Notes under the pieces: generated by a model
Told to the model about the DNA's origin: nothing
Seen by the model: the letters and a program-made list of their open reading frames with translations, nothing else
Databases searched by the model: none
Made by a program: the position numbers and the translations under genes
Part shown: one piece after another, positions 18,891 to 27,229 of the stretch
How positions within the stretch are numbered: the stretch's first letter is position 1
How the letters are laid out: every line of letters begins with the position of its first letter
From: Acidobacteriota bacterium
GTDB taxonomy: Bacteria; Acidobacteriota; Blastocatellia; Pyrinomonadales; Pyrinomonadaceae
DNA length: 64,000 bases
Assembly (NCBI GenBank): GCA_016703965.1
Contig: JADJBB010000004.1
Coordinates: forward strand, 62,001-126,000
Direction of reading: 5' to 3'

Positions 18891-21800
18891 TCAGGAAATA
18901 TATGCCTGGGCCATTGCCCTTCGGATCTCGTCATTCTGCATGAACCAGTACCAAACTTTGCCGCTTCGCAGGTTTTCGATGCTTAGCAGAGTAATGCCGA
19001 GGTCGATGCCTAAAACATCTTTGTCAACCCAGCCATTGTGCGGGTTAAAGGCATCGACGAAACCATATTTTCCGTAAATATCCTTACCGTAAACGGCCTT
19101 CATTTCTTTCAAAGCAGGCAGTGTGATGTCCGGTGTGAACATCAGCGAACCCGCCGCCGCACACGGCACCACCGAGCCGTCGGTGTCGGGATGACGCGGC
19201 GGTCCGCCCCACGCGGTGTAGCCCTTCTTGAAGTCCGACGCCGTCATTCCCCACATATTCGGGCCGTATTTTGGAAATTCTTTGCTCAGGTCTTTAATAA
19301 AAAACTCGTGTTGGGCCCGCGTTGCCTGCACCGAATTTTCAAAATAATCCACAAAAGGCGTCCGTTTCTCGCGTTTGCCGCGAAAATCTACCCAGGCATG
19401 CGAGAACTGATGTATGAAAAGCGGTGATACCGCTGCGAGATATCGATAATTCCCGTATTCCTGCCACGTTCGCTCACGCGCGTACCAAGCCTGCGCCGGG
19501 ATCGGTTTCGTTTTTGACCCGATCGCCAATAAATAAAGCGAGGAATCCTCGCTATAATCTCGCCAACGGCTTTGTATCCAGCCCGACTCCGGCCGCCAAC
19601 CGTGAGAAAGCAAATAGGGATCACCGTTCAGCATCCATTGAAAATCCACCCGGTCATAGATCTTGTCCGCAAGAGCAACGATCTCCTTGTCCTCTGCAAA
19701 ACACTTGCGGGCCGTCAGCACGCCGCCCAGCAAAAGTGCCGTATCTATCGACGAAACCTCGGTTCGCCAACGTCGCTCGCCCGTTTTCTGATCGACAAAA
19801 TGATAGAACCAGCCATTCTTGTTCTCCTGTCTATTGGCAAAAAAATCGAGCGTGTTCCGCGTGCGTTCCATCGCCTGATCCTTCGTCACCCAGCCGCGAT
19901 CCGCGGCGATGCAGTAACCGCTGAGAGCAAACCCCGTTGCCGCGATCGTCGCGACATTATAGTGGCTTGTACCTTCAGCGGGCGGCGTGCCGTCGGTTCG
20001 CGTTCGGTCAAGAGTGAGGCCGGTCTTGGGGTCGGAATGATCCCAGAAATACTGAAACGTCCGCTTTTGCAGATCTTCGAGGAAAGCTTCGTCTTCCTTA
20101 CTGACCGGTGCGGTCGGTATCGGTGCAGCCGGTGCCGGAGCGACAGTCTCGTTATCGCTCGCCGCGACCCCCGCAGGCTTTGCTGATATCTTGTCCACGA
20201 CAGAGAATGTCGTCTGCAGATTGTTTTCGCTGCTCGTTCCGACATAAACGATAAATTCGCCCGGCTCGAGCACTGGTTTTAGATCCCGGCCCAGGAATTC
20301 AAGCTCTTTCTTGCCGAGCGTGAATTCGACGATCTGTTTCTGCCCGGCCTTTAAGTTGATCCGCTTAAAGCCTTTCAGCTCCTTGATCGGACGTGTCACG
20401 CTCGCCGCGACGTCGCTGATGTAAAGCTGGACGACCTCGTCGCCATCCATCTTGCCCGTGTTTTCGACCTCGACACTGGCTTTGACGGCACCGTTCGGCA
20501 GAATTTCCGGTTTATCAACCCGCAGATCGCGGTAGCGAAACGTCGTATAGCTCAGTCCATAACCAAACGGATACAGCGGCGTGTTCGGGATATCGAGGTA
20601 TTTCGAAGTGTATTTATTCTCGGCCTGGAAAGGACGGCCCGTGCGTTTCTGGTTGTAGAATAGCGGGATCTGGCCAACCGAACGCGGAAATGTTACCGGC
20701 AGTTTTCCACCCGGATTCGAATCGCCGAACAACGTGTCAATTATCGCGGGGCCAGCCATCGTTCCCGGGAACCACGCCTCGAGGATCGCGGGCGAATTTT
20801 CTGCAAGCCAATTTATAGTCAACGGACGCCCGTTGATCAGGACGACTGCGTAGGGTTTGCCTGTCGCATGAACGGCCTTGATCAGATCGAGCTGTTTGCC
20901 CGGCAGATCGATGTTACTCCGCGACGAAGCCTCACCGCTCATCGCTCCGGATTCGCCGACAACGAGAATGCTAAAATCCGAATCTTTCGCCGCATCAACG
21001 GCTTTCGAGAAACCTGTATCGGTCTCACATTTCGGATCGCAGCCCGGCTCGTAGCGTAATTTTTTGTTCGGGAATTTAGCCTTGAATGCCTCGACAACCG
21101 AGATCGGATCCTGAGCCCGCCCGTCGCCTGCCCAATTGCTGTTCATCTCAGCTTTGTCGTTTGCGAGCGAACCGATGATCGCGACCTTTTCGACGTTCTT
21201 ATTGATCGGCAGCGTTTTGTTCTCGTTTCTCAGCAGTACGAATGAACGCTCAGCGGCGCGTTTGGCGGCGTCAAGATTCGCCTGTTTGAAAACCTCGCGT
21301 TTTTCGAGTTCTTCGCTTGCAAAGGGATTGTCGAAAAGCCCGAGACGGAACTTAACCCGCAGAATGTTCCGCACAGAATTATCGATCGTCGCCATCGAGA
21401 TCTTTTTGTCTTTGAGCAGTTTTTCGCCGTGCTTGTTGTACAGCTTGCTGACCATTTCCATGTCGGTTCCAGCGTTGAGGGCGTACATTGCTGCGTCAGC
21501 TTCGTCCTTAGCAAGGCCGTGGAACATCAACTCCATCACCGCCGTGTAATCGCTGACGACGAGGCCGTCGAATTTCCATTCGTCTCGCAGGATCTTCTTA
21601 AGCACAAACGGATTCGCCGTTGCCGGAATGCCGTCAATGTCATTGAACGAGGTCATGAACGAACCGACGCCGGCATCAACAGCTGATTTGAATGGCGGAA
21701 AATACGTCTCTCGAAGCGAGCGTTCCGAGAGGTCCGTGGTGTTGTAATCACGGCCGCCCTGGGCTGCTCCGTAGCCTACCCAATGCTTTGCCGTCGCGAG

Positions 21801-22400
21801 TATTTTATTATTCGCACTGTAATCTGTTCCCTGAAAGCCGCGAACGCGGGCATCCGCGACGAGCGAGCCAAGAAAAACATCCTCGCCCGCACCTTCGATT
21901 ATCCTGCCCCAACGCGGATCGTGGGCAATATCGACCATCGGGGCAAACGTCCAGTGAACTCCGGCTGCCCGCGATTCTGCCGCCGCGATCGAAGCACTCT
22001 GCTCCATCAGCGCCAGATCCCAGCTCGCTGTTTCACCGAGCGGCACAGGAAATATCGTGCGATAGCCGTGAATAACGTCAAAGCCCAACAGGATCGGGAT
22101 CTTGAGCCGCGATTCGAGTGCAGCTCGCTGCAGTTCGTTCGTCATCGCTGCGCCGCGAACGTTGAGCGTCGAACCGAGCAGACCCTTTCGTGCCATTTCC
22201 AGATGTTCGGGGCGGAATTTGCCGTTGGCCTCGCCGTCGAGCTGCTGGAGTTGGCCGAGTTTTTCGGCGAGCGTCATCTTTGCAATGAGCTGATTTATCC
22301 GCCGCTCGACCTCCGGGCCGCTTCGCTGAGCAAGCGAGAACGACGTGAGCATTAGCAGAACTGCGAAACCTGAAATTAAACGTTTTATAGAAGATCGCAT
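18891..22400 (-). CDS. Secreted GH3 beta-glucosidase fused to a glucoamylase-like (GH144-type) domain
   Basis: 1169 residues with a signal peptide (about 1-24). Residues about 28-730 form a complete GH3 enzyme of the BglX type: an N-terminal barrel with KHWVGYGAAQGGRDYN and catalytic nucleophile D284 in GLVVSDYTAV, a C-terminal alpha/beta domain, and a fibronectin-III-like domain (GYGLSYTTF onward). An Ala/Pro-rich linker (about 731-755) joins it to a roughly 415-residue alpha/alpha barrel of the PF10091 'glycoamylase' family. That domain shows RTFQYFWDHSDPKTGL, SSIDTALLLGGVL, SHAWVDFRGKR and YGFVDAFNPHNGW. This family includes GH144 endo-beta-1,2-glucanases. An endo-acting domain plus an exo-beta-glucosidase on one chain would take a beta-glucan to glucose in the periplasm or outside. 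The beta-1,2 linkage is an inference from family membership. It lies 6 bp after the EEP gene and 58 bp before xylG. Confidence 0.9.
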   Translation of the reverse strand: MRSSIKRLISGFAVLLMLTSFSLAQRSGPEVERRINQLIAKMTLAEKLGQLQQLDGEANGKFRPEHLEMARKGLLGSTLNVRGAAMTNELQRAALESRLKIPILLGFDVIHGYRTIFPVPLGETASWDLALMEQSASIAAAESRAAGVHWTFAPMVDIAHDPRWGRIIEGAGEDVFLGSLVADARVRGFQGTDYSANNKILATAKHWVGYGAAQGGRDYNTTDLSERSLRETYFPPFKSAVDAGVGSFMTSFNDIDGIPATANPFVLKKILRDEWKFDGLVVSDYTAVMELMFHGLAKDEADAAMYALNAGTDMEMVSKLYNKHGEKLLKDKKISMATIDNSVRNILRVKFRLGLFDNPFASEELEKREVFKQANLDAAKRAAERSFVLLRNENKTLPINKNVEKVAIIGSLANDKAEMNSNWAGDGRAQDPISVVEAFKAKFPNKKLRYEPGCDPKCETDTGFSKAVDAAKDSDFSILVVGESGAMSGEASSRSNIDLPGKQLDLIKAVHATGKPYAVVLINGRPLTINWLAENSPAILEAWFPGTMAGPAIIDTLFGDSNPGGKLPVTFPRSVGQIPLFYNQKRTGRPFQAENKYTSKYLDIPNTPLYPFGYGLSYTTFRYRDLRVDKPEILPNGAVKASVEVENTGKMDGDEVVQLYISDVAASVTRPIKELKGFKRINLKAGQKQIVEFTLGKKELEFLGRDLKPVLEPGEFIVYVGTSSENNLQTTFSVVDKISAKPAGVAASDNETVAPAPAAPIPTAPVSKEDEAFLEDLQKRTFQYFWDHSDPKTGLTLDRTRTDGTPPAEGTSHYNVATIAATGFALSGYCIAADRGWVTKDQAMERTRNTLDFFANRQENKNGWFYHFVDQKTGERRWRTEVSSIDTALLLGGVLTARKCFAEDKEIVALADKIYDRVDFQWMLNGDPYLLSHGWRPESGWIQSRWRDYSEDSSLYLLAIGSKTKPIPAQAWYARERTWQEYGNYRYLAAVSPLFIHQFSHAWVDFRGKREKRTPFVDYFENSVQATRAQHEFFIKDLSKEFPKYGPNMWGMTASDFKKGYTAWGGPPRHPDTDGSVVPCAAAGSLMFTPDITLPALKEMKAVYGKDIYGKYGFVDAFNPHNGWVDKDVLGIDLGITLLSIENLRSGKVWYWFMQNDEIRRAMAQAYIS

Positions 22401-22406
22401 GATTAT

Positions 22407-23291
22407 TTAGGGAATAAGTATCTCAGCCAGCACAGGCAGATGGTCTGACGCCCACAGCCCGTCCCAGCGGTCAGAAAGTGCTGCGTGCTCAAAAACCTTA
22501 ATGCCGTCGCGAACAAAAATGTAGTCGATGGTGCGGCCGGGCTCGAGTTCCTTAAAGGCGTTGAAGGTCGAATTGCCGCCAAAATGCCCGTTGATGCTGG
22601 CGTAGCGCGTGTCCGCGACCTTGATCACCGACGTTCCCGCCATGATCGTTTTATATGCGCCGCTGTCTTGCGTCACGTTAAAATCGCCGGTCACGACGAA
22701 CGGCCCCTTGCCGTGGATCTCGCCCGCCTTTTTCAGAATAAGCGACGAGCTCTCGGCCCTCGCTTTTTCACCTACGTGGTCAAAATGTGTGTTGAAATGT
22801 ACGAATGTCTTGCCCGAAACGCGGTCTTTGAACTTAGCCCACGTGACAATGCGTGGGAGAGCCGCGTCCCAGCCCTTCTCTCCGACCTTGCCGGTCTCGT
22901 TGAGCCAGAATGTATCGGTTTGGATGAGCTGAAACCGTAATTTCTTATAAAGGATCGCCGAATATTCGCCGCTTTCCTTGCCATCCGTTCGGCCGACACC
23001 GCACCAGGCAAGATCGGGCAGCAGCTTTTCGAGATCACGCAACTGCGACAGCAACGCTTCCTGTACGCCGACGAGGTCAGCCTTGTGAAAGCGAATGACA
23101 TCCGCAACCTTCTGCTTACGGTTCGGCCACGCGTTGACGCCGTCGCGGGGTTCGTCGTAGCGGATGTTGAAGGTCATTACCCGCAGGCTTCCCTTTGGAG
23201 CTTGAGCCGCGGCACTATCGGTTATGAACGCCGCCGCGATGAGCAGAAACAGAACCGAGTACAACTGCCGAAATTTGAGGGGTTTTAGCAT
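22407..23291 (-). CDS. Secreted endonuclease/exonuclease/phosphatase (EEP) family protein
   Basis: 294 residues with a signal peptide (about 1-30, ending AAAQAP). The EEP fold is shown by LRVMTFNIRYD, VGVQEAL (metal-binding Glu), FNTHFDHVGEKARAESSSLI, VVTGDFNV and a final SDHLPVLAEI, where D and H are catalytic. It hydrolyses phosphodiester or phosphate monoester bonds with Mg2+. Its closest lookalikes are exported EEP proteins often found beside glycan genes; the substrate is unknown, and a DNase or a phospho-sugar/phospholipid phosphatase are both possible. Its ATG lies 23 nt after the T-run of the receptor terminator, so it is expressed either by read-through or from a very short leader. 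Co-transcription with the GH3 fusion, 6 bp downstream, is very likely. Confidence 0.87.
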   Translation of the reverse strand: MLKPLKFRQLYSVLFLLIAAAFITDSAAAQAPKGSLRVMTFNIRYDEPRDGVNAWPNRKQKVADVIRFHKADLVGVQEALLSQLRDLEKLLPDLAWCGVGRTDGKESGEYSAILYKKLRFQLIQTDTFWLNETGKVGEKGWDAALPRIVTWAKFKDRVSGKTFVHFNTHFDHVGEKARAESSSLILKKAGEIHGKGPFVVTGDFNVTQDSGAYKTIMAGTSVIKVADTRYASINGHFGGNSTFNAFKELEPGRTIDYIFVRDGIKVFEHAALSDRWDGLWASDHLPVLAEILIP

Positions 23292-23314
23292 TTGAACCTA
23301 AAGAAAAGCTCGAT

Positions 23315-23348
23315 AAAAAAGGCGTGGAAAGTAACCACGATCCACGCC
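23315..23348 (-). terminator. Intrinsic terminator between receptor and enzyme genes
   Basis: On the minus strand an 8-bp GC-rich stem (23341-23348 with 23321-23328) is followed by a run of six T (23315-23320). It ends only 23 nt before the EEP start codon (23291), so it can act as an attenuator inside the operon. Confidence 0.87.
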
Positions 23349-23375
23349 CATTCCAGTTTTCATAAACTAGCTCAG

Positions 23376-26300
23376 CTAGAAGCTGAATCTCGCCTGGAAT
23401 TCTCCAACCCGACCGGCCAAAGCCGCCGTCGGAACACCAAACTGAGCGTTATCCGCACGCGTGCTGTTCGTATTGTAGTTGAAGCTCGCGAAGTTCAGGT
23501 TGTTCAAAAGGTTAAAGAAGTTGAAACGAATGTCGAGTTTCGCTCTCTCGCCGAGGATGCTGTTGACAGCAGCCAGGCTCGAGATGTTAAAGCTCTTTGC
23601 GATCGACATATCGACGTTAAAGTAACGCGGCCCGCGGAACACGTTTCGGCCAATTCCCGGACGGTTATCCGCCGGGTTCGTGCCGTTTACTGTCGTCAGA
23701 AAGTAACGGCTGCATCCGGCCGGCGTCGTTGTAATATTATTACAAGCCGCTCCGGGAATGAGGCCGCCCGGGAACTGTCCACCGGCTTCGAAATCGGAGT
23801 TCGAATTACCGAGTGGTGCCGTTCCAAACCATTGACGCGGACGGATCACACCGATCGAGGTCGTTTCAGTCGACAGACGAATACCGCCGTTGATGACCGG
23901 AGTCCACGGGAAACCACCGCGCCACGTTACGATCGGGCTAAACGACCAGCCTGAAAGCAGATCGCCGAAAATATCCTTGCGACCTTTGAAGAACGACGGC
24001 TCCCACGTACCCGACGCGTTGAAATAATGGGTCACGTCAAAGTCTGACGGCCCTTTCTCCTCACCGTTGTCGTAAGAGTAGGTCTGGTTCGTACAAGCAC
24101 ACGGAGCTTCGACCGAGACGGTATCAAGACTCTTCGAGAACTTGTAATTGATGTTCACGTTGAACGACTTGCTGAAATTACGCCGCAGTCCCGTGACAAG
24201 AGCATTGTACGACGTGTTTACATCCGGGCTCGCAAAATAGACGAGGCGGAATGTCGGAGCTGCGGTCGATGACAATATCTGGTGAAGCGGCAGGATACGA
24301 ACAAATCTGCTGCCTTTACTTCCCTGATAACCAGCGGTCGCAACAAACTTCCACGGCAGTTCATACTGAATTTCCGTCGAGTAGCGTGCAACCCACGCGG
24401 TTGGCAGATCAGCATACGTGCTGTAGATCTCGACCTGACCAAAGTTCGGACCGCCGTTCGCCGCAAAACCACCGCCGAGCGTTGGATTACGGGGATAGCC
24501 GGTGATCGTTCCATCGGCACTGCGGACGAACTGGATCGTTCCTGTTGTAGCACCAGTTACTCCGTTGTTACCGCTGTTACCGCAGCAAATGCTGTAACGA
24601 GCTGCATTCGGCGGAGCGAATCGAGCGTTGCTAAAGAGAGCACTTGCGAGACGGTCATAACCAACACCGCCGCCGCCCCGGATCACCATTTTCTCAGCAA
24701 ACTTCTTCGGGCTCCAGGCAAAGCCTAGCTGCGGGGCGAAGTTGTTGTAATCGGGGTCAGTAAAGGTCGTGACCTTCTCGATGACCGCGTCGTTCAAACC
24801 ATTCGTACCCAACTTAAGCCGCCCAAGCTGATTACCGCCGGTAACCTTGATCGGGGCGAGGTATTCCCAGCGAAGGCCGAGATTCAATGTCAGGTTTGGG
24901 CGGAATTTCCAGTTATCCTGGAAAAAAGCACCGATGTTCGACGTGTTGAACGGAACTTCATTAGCCCTAGGTGTGCCGGTCGCGTCGGCATTGATAGCTT
25001 CAAATACCGGCGTGCCGTTGGCGAAATTCCACATTCTCGTGAACGAATAGAGTGGACGTGCACCGCCCGGGGCCGCCGAGTTGTTGACCTCACGGCGGTA
25101 TTCACCACCGATCTTGAACGTGTGGTTCGAGTAGATCTTGGTCAGGATATCGCGGAAATCGTATTGACGCTGGTTGAAAACACCCGGCGTCGTTTCCGCA
25201 CGGGGAGCTCCATATCGAAGGCGGTCGCCGAAGACAGCCTCGATCTCGACTCTCGGCAGGCCAAAATCGACGTTTGGATTCGCAGCGACCTCATTGTATC
25301 CCCACTTGGTCGTGTTAAAGCGGAATTCGTTGATCATCGTGCTCGAGATCGTACGCGTGTAGATACCGCCGAGAAGGTACGTAAGCCGGTCAGACGTAAG
25401 GTCAGCCTGCGGACGGTTTTGTGCTGCCCCGTTGGTACCGAACGATATCAGCGGTGTCGCATTCGACATGAAAGTGATGCGATCCTTGTCAGAAGCCTGA
25501 TAGTCGAGACGGAAAGTATACTGGTTACCCTTAAATGTGCTGTAGTTGTTGAGCGTAACGTACTGCAGATCAGCAATGCCATCGAGTCCGCCGCCAATTG
25601 TGTTGGTCGCATCTGGAACGTATGTGCCATATGTGCCGGTGATCGAGCCGACATCGAGGCCCGTTCCAACGACCTGGCAGTTCGGGCCGCCTGCATTGTA
25701 TGGCGAATTCAAAAGACTGCACACCGGCGTCAGGATCTGAGCGATCCGCGGTTCGGCTGAGGCACCGCTTACGAGTGCGGCCGGAATGGTACCGGCCCTA
25801 AGCGAACCGATCTGCTGTCTGAATGTTGAGGTATCGACCCAGGTCGGGCCCGAGATGCTGTTGGTCGAGTTTTTGGTACCCTCGTACGAGAAGAAATAGA
25901 ACAGCTTGTCGCGAACGATCTTGCCGCCGAAGCTGCCGCCGTACGTTTTGAAGCGATCATTGACTCGCGTCGGGTTAAGGCCCGTCAGGCCCGTGACACC
26001 CGCGATACCGCGAAAACCGTTATAAGCATTGAGCCCAGGATTGTTGATCTTAACGAAAGCGCTGCCGCTGTAGGAGTTCGTGCCGTATTTGGTGATGACC
26101 TTGACCTGAGCTCCCGAGTTGCGGCCGTCTTCTGCCGAGTAGGTGCTCGACGTGACCTGAACTTCCGAGATGCTTTCCTGGGAAGGTGTGATAACTGCGG
26201 CTCCGCCCCATGTCTGGCTGTTGACGCTGACGCCATCAATCTCAAAATTGTTCGAGGTCACACGCTGGCCGTTGGCCGAGACCTGAACCTGATTCTCGAC

Positions 26301-26897
26301 CGCGAAGATACCATTGTTCGATCCGCCCGGGCCGGTTTGGCTCGAGTTACCGAGACGAGCTGCTCCGCCGCTTGCCGAACGAGCGCCGTCGCCAAAAACA
26401 CCCGGTGCAAGCCGCACCAGATTGTAAGGATCGCGGCCAACCATCGGCAGTTCGAGGATCTCTTTATTTGTGATATTGCGGCTGAGGTTTGGAGATTCCG
26501 TTTCAAGCGTTACCGCGCTCGAACCATCAACGGTCACTTCAGCGGAAACATCTCCGGGTTCGAGAGCAACGTCGTAACGTGCGCTTGATTCGGCTGCGAG
26601 CGCAGCATTCTCAACGAGCTTTTTCTTGAAACCGCTTTTGGAAACCGTTATCCGATAGTTTCCCGGCGGCAGATTGTTAAAGCGGTAGAGCCCGCTGTCG
26701 TTCGTCTGCGTCTCGAGAGTCGCATTCGTCGCCGGATTTACCAGCGTGACACTTGCTCCCGGAACAACTGATCCGGTACTGTCCACCACGATCCCGGAAA
26801 TTCCGGATCCAAATTGTGCATTCGCAATAGTTGCAAAAATGGCAACAACCGCAAACAGACAAAAACTCTTCAAAAGGCTGAACATTGCTCGCCGCAT
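23376..26897 (-). CDS. TonB-dependent outer-membrane receptor (paralogue A)
   Basis: 1173 residues, started at the ATG at 26897, which has a GGAGGG ribosome binding site 5 nt upstream. Order: signal peptide (about 1-27), carboxypeptidase-regulatory-like domain (FGSGISGIVVDSTGSVVPGA onward, about 30-115), plug domain with ITNKEILELPMVGRDPYNL, FEIDGVSVNSQTWGGAAV and SEVQVTSSTYSAEDGRNSG, then the barrel ending VGEFQARFSF. It is a clear paralogue of the next receptor upstream (27230-30688), sharing whole motifs in order, so the pair arose by tandem duplication. It is preceded by two overlapping LacI operators (117 nt) and an ATTGG-N5-CCAAT box (231 nt), and followed by a terminator and the GH3/EEP/Xyl genes. 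It probably imports the oligosaccharide those enzymes digest. No SusD-like lipoprotein is present. Confidence 0.92.
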   Translation of the reverse strand: MRRAMFSLLKSFCLFAVVAIFATIANAQFGSGISGIVVDSTGSVVPGASVTLVNPATNATLETQTNDSGLYRFNNLPPGNYRITVSKSGFKKKLVENAALAAESSARYDVALEPGDVSAEVTVDGSSAVTLETESPNLSRNITNKEILELPMVGRDPYNLVRLAPGVFGDGARSASGGAARLGNSSQTGPGGSNNGIFAVENQVQVSANGQRVTSNNFEIDGVSVNSQTWGGAAVITPSQESISEVQVTSSTYSAEDGRNSGAQVKVITKYGTNSYSGSAFVKINNPGLNAYNGFRGIAGVTGLTGLNPTRVNDRFKTYGGSFGGKIVRDKLFYFFSYEGTKNSTNSISGPTWVDTSTFRQQIGSLRAGTIPAALVSGASAEPRIAQILTPVCSLLNSPYNAGGPNCQVVGTGLDVGSITGTYGTYVPDATNTIGGGLDGIADLQYVTLNNYSTFKGNQYTFRLDYQASDKDRITFMSNATPLISFGTNGAAQNRPQADLTSDRLTYLLGGIYTRTISSTMINEFRFNTTKWGYNEVAANPNVDFGLPRVEIEAVFGDRLRYGAPRAETTPGVFNQRQYDFRDILTKIYSNHTFKIGGEYRREVNNSAAPGGARPLYSFTRMWNFANGTPVFEAINADATGTPRANEVPFNTSNIGAFFQDNWKFRPNLTLNLGLRWEYLAPIKVTGGNQLGRLKLGTNGLNDAVIEKVTTFTDPDYNNFAPQLGFAWSPKKFAEKMVIRGGGGVGYDRLASALFSNARFAPPNAARYSICCGNSGNNGVTGATTGTIQFVRSADGTITGYPRNPTLGGGFAANGGPNFGQVEIYSTYADLPTAWVARYSTEIQYELPWKFVATAGYQGSKGSRFVRILPLHQILSSTAAPTFRLVYFASPDVNTSYNALVTGLRRNFSKSFNVNINYKFSKSLDTVSVEAPCACTNQTYSYDNGEEKGPSDFDVTHYFNASGTWEPSFFKGRKDIFGDLLSGWSFSPIVTWRGGFPWTPVINGGIRLSTETTSIGVIRPRQWFGTAPLGNSNSDFEAGGQFPGGLIPGAACNNITTTPAGCSRYFLTTVNGTNPADNRPGIGRNVFRGPRYFNVDMSIAKSFNISSLAAVNSILGERAKLDIRFNFFNLLNNLNFASFNYNTNSTRADNAQFGVPTAALAGRVGEFQARFSF

Positions 26898-27014
26898 AGA
26901 TTCCCTCCAAACTTAAACAACTCTGATTAGTTACTATTTTTTGATTTCCCGTAACGATTTGAAAGATAATAGCTTACCCACTATCAGGCATCACAATTTG
27001 CTCGATTTTCTGTA

Positions 27015-27043
27015 AGTAAATCGTTTTACTAAATCGTTTTAGT
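27015..27043. promoter_or_regulatory. Two overlapping LacI-type operators
   Basis: AGTAAATCGTTTTACT (27015-27030) and ACTAAATCGTTTTAGT (27028-27043) are both near-palindromes around a central CG, 13 bp apart centre to centre. The first has the same 14-bp core, GTAAATCGTTTTAC, as the site at 30803-30816. LacI proteins bind such CG-centred palindromes; the likely binder is the LacI regulator at 30984-32051. Confidence 0.75.
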
Positions 27044-27128
27044 ATAAATCTTATAGCATCCGTCAAAATTGATTGTCAAGAGATAATAAGAGGGCTTAAT
27101 AGATTTTTATGCCGCGATCTACGGTCAA

Positions 27129-27143
27129 ATTGGACTGACCAAT
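27129..27143. promoter_or_regulatory. ATTGG-N5-CCAAT palindrome (GntR/FadR-like box)
   Basis: ATTGGACTGACCAAT, embedded in a 19-bp inverted repeat (27127-27145). It differs from the site at 30882-30896 only at the three central bases. Confidence 0.55.
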
Positions 27144-27178
27144 TTCGCAGGCGTTTTAGGATCATTTGGATGGTTGCC

Positions 27179-27204
27179 GGGAAGGAGCAAACGAGCTCCT
27201 TCCC
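27179..27204 (-). terminator. Possible terminator hairpin of receptor B
   Basis: A perfect 10-bp stem (27179-27188 with 27195-27204) with a 6-nt loop, starting 25 nt after the receptor B stop codon. No T-run follows on the minus strand, so termination efficiency is doubtful. Confidence 0.5.
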
Positions 27205-27229
27205 CTACGAACTCTATCTAACTTCCCCG

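Larger units (their letters stand above)
26898..27229. promoter_or_regulatory. 332-bp regulatory region upstream of receptor A
   Basis: AT-rich noncoding stretch with two overlapping LacI-type operators (27015-27043), an ATTGG-N5-CCAAT palindrome (27129-27143) and a 10-bp hairpin near the end of receptor B (27179-27204). No coding frame is supported. Promoter hexamers could not be assigned confidently. Confidence 0.65.

Noticed and set aside
23292..23375. Hidden small gene or promoter between receptor A and the EEP gene
   Set aside because: The 84 bp are accounted for by a terminator; no open frame and no room for a standard promoter.
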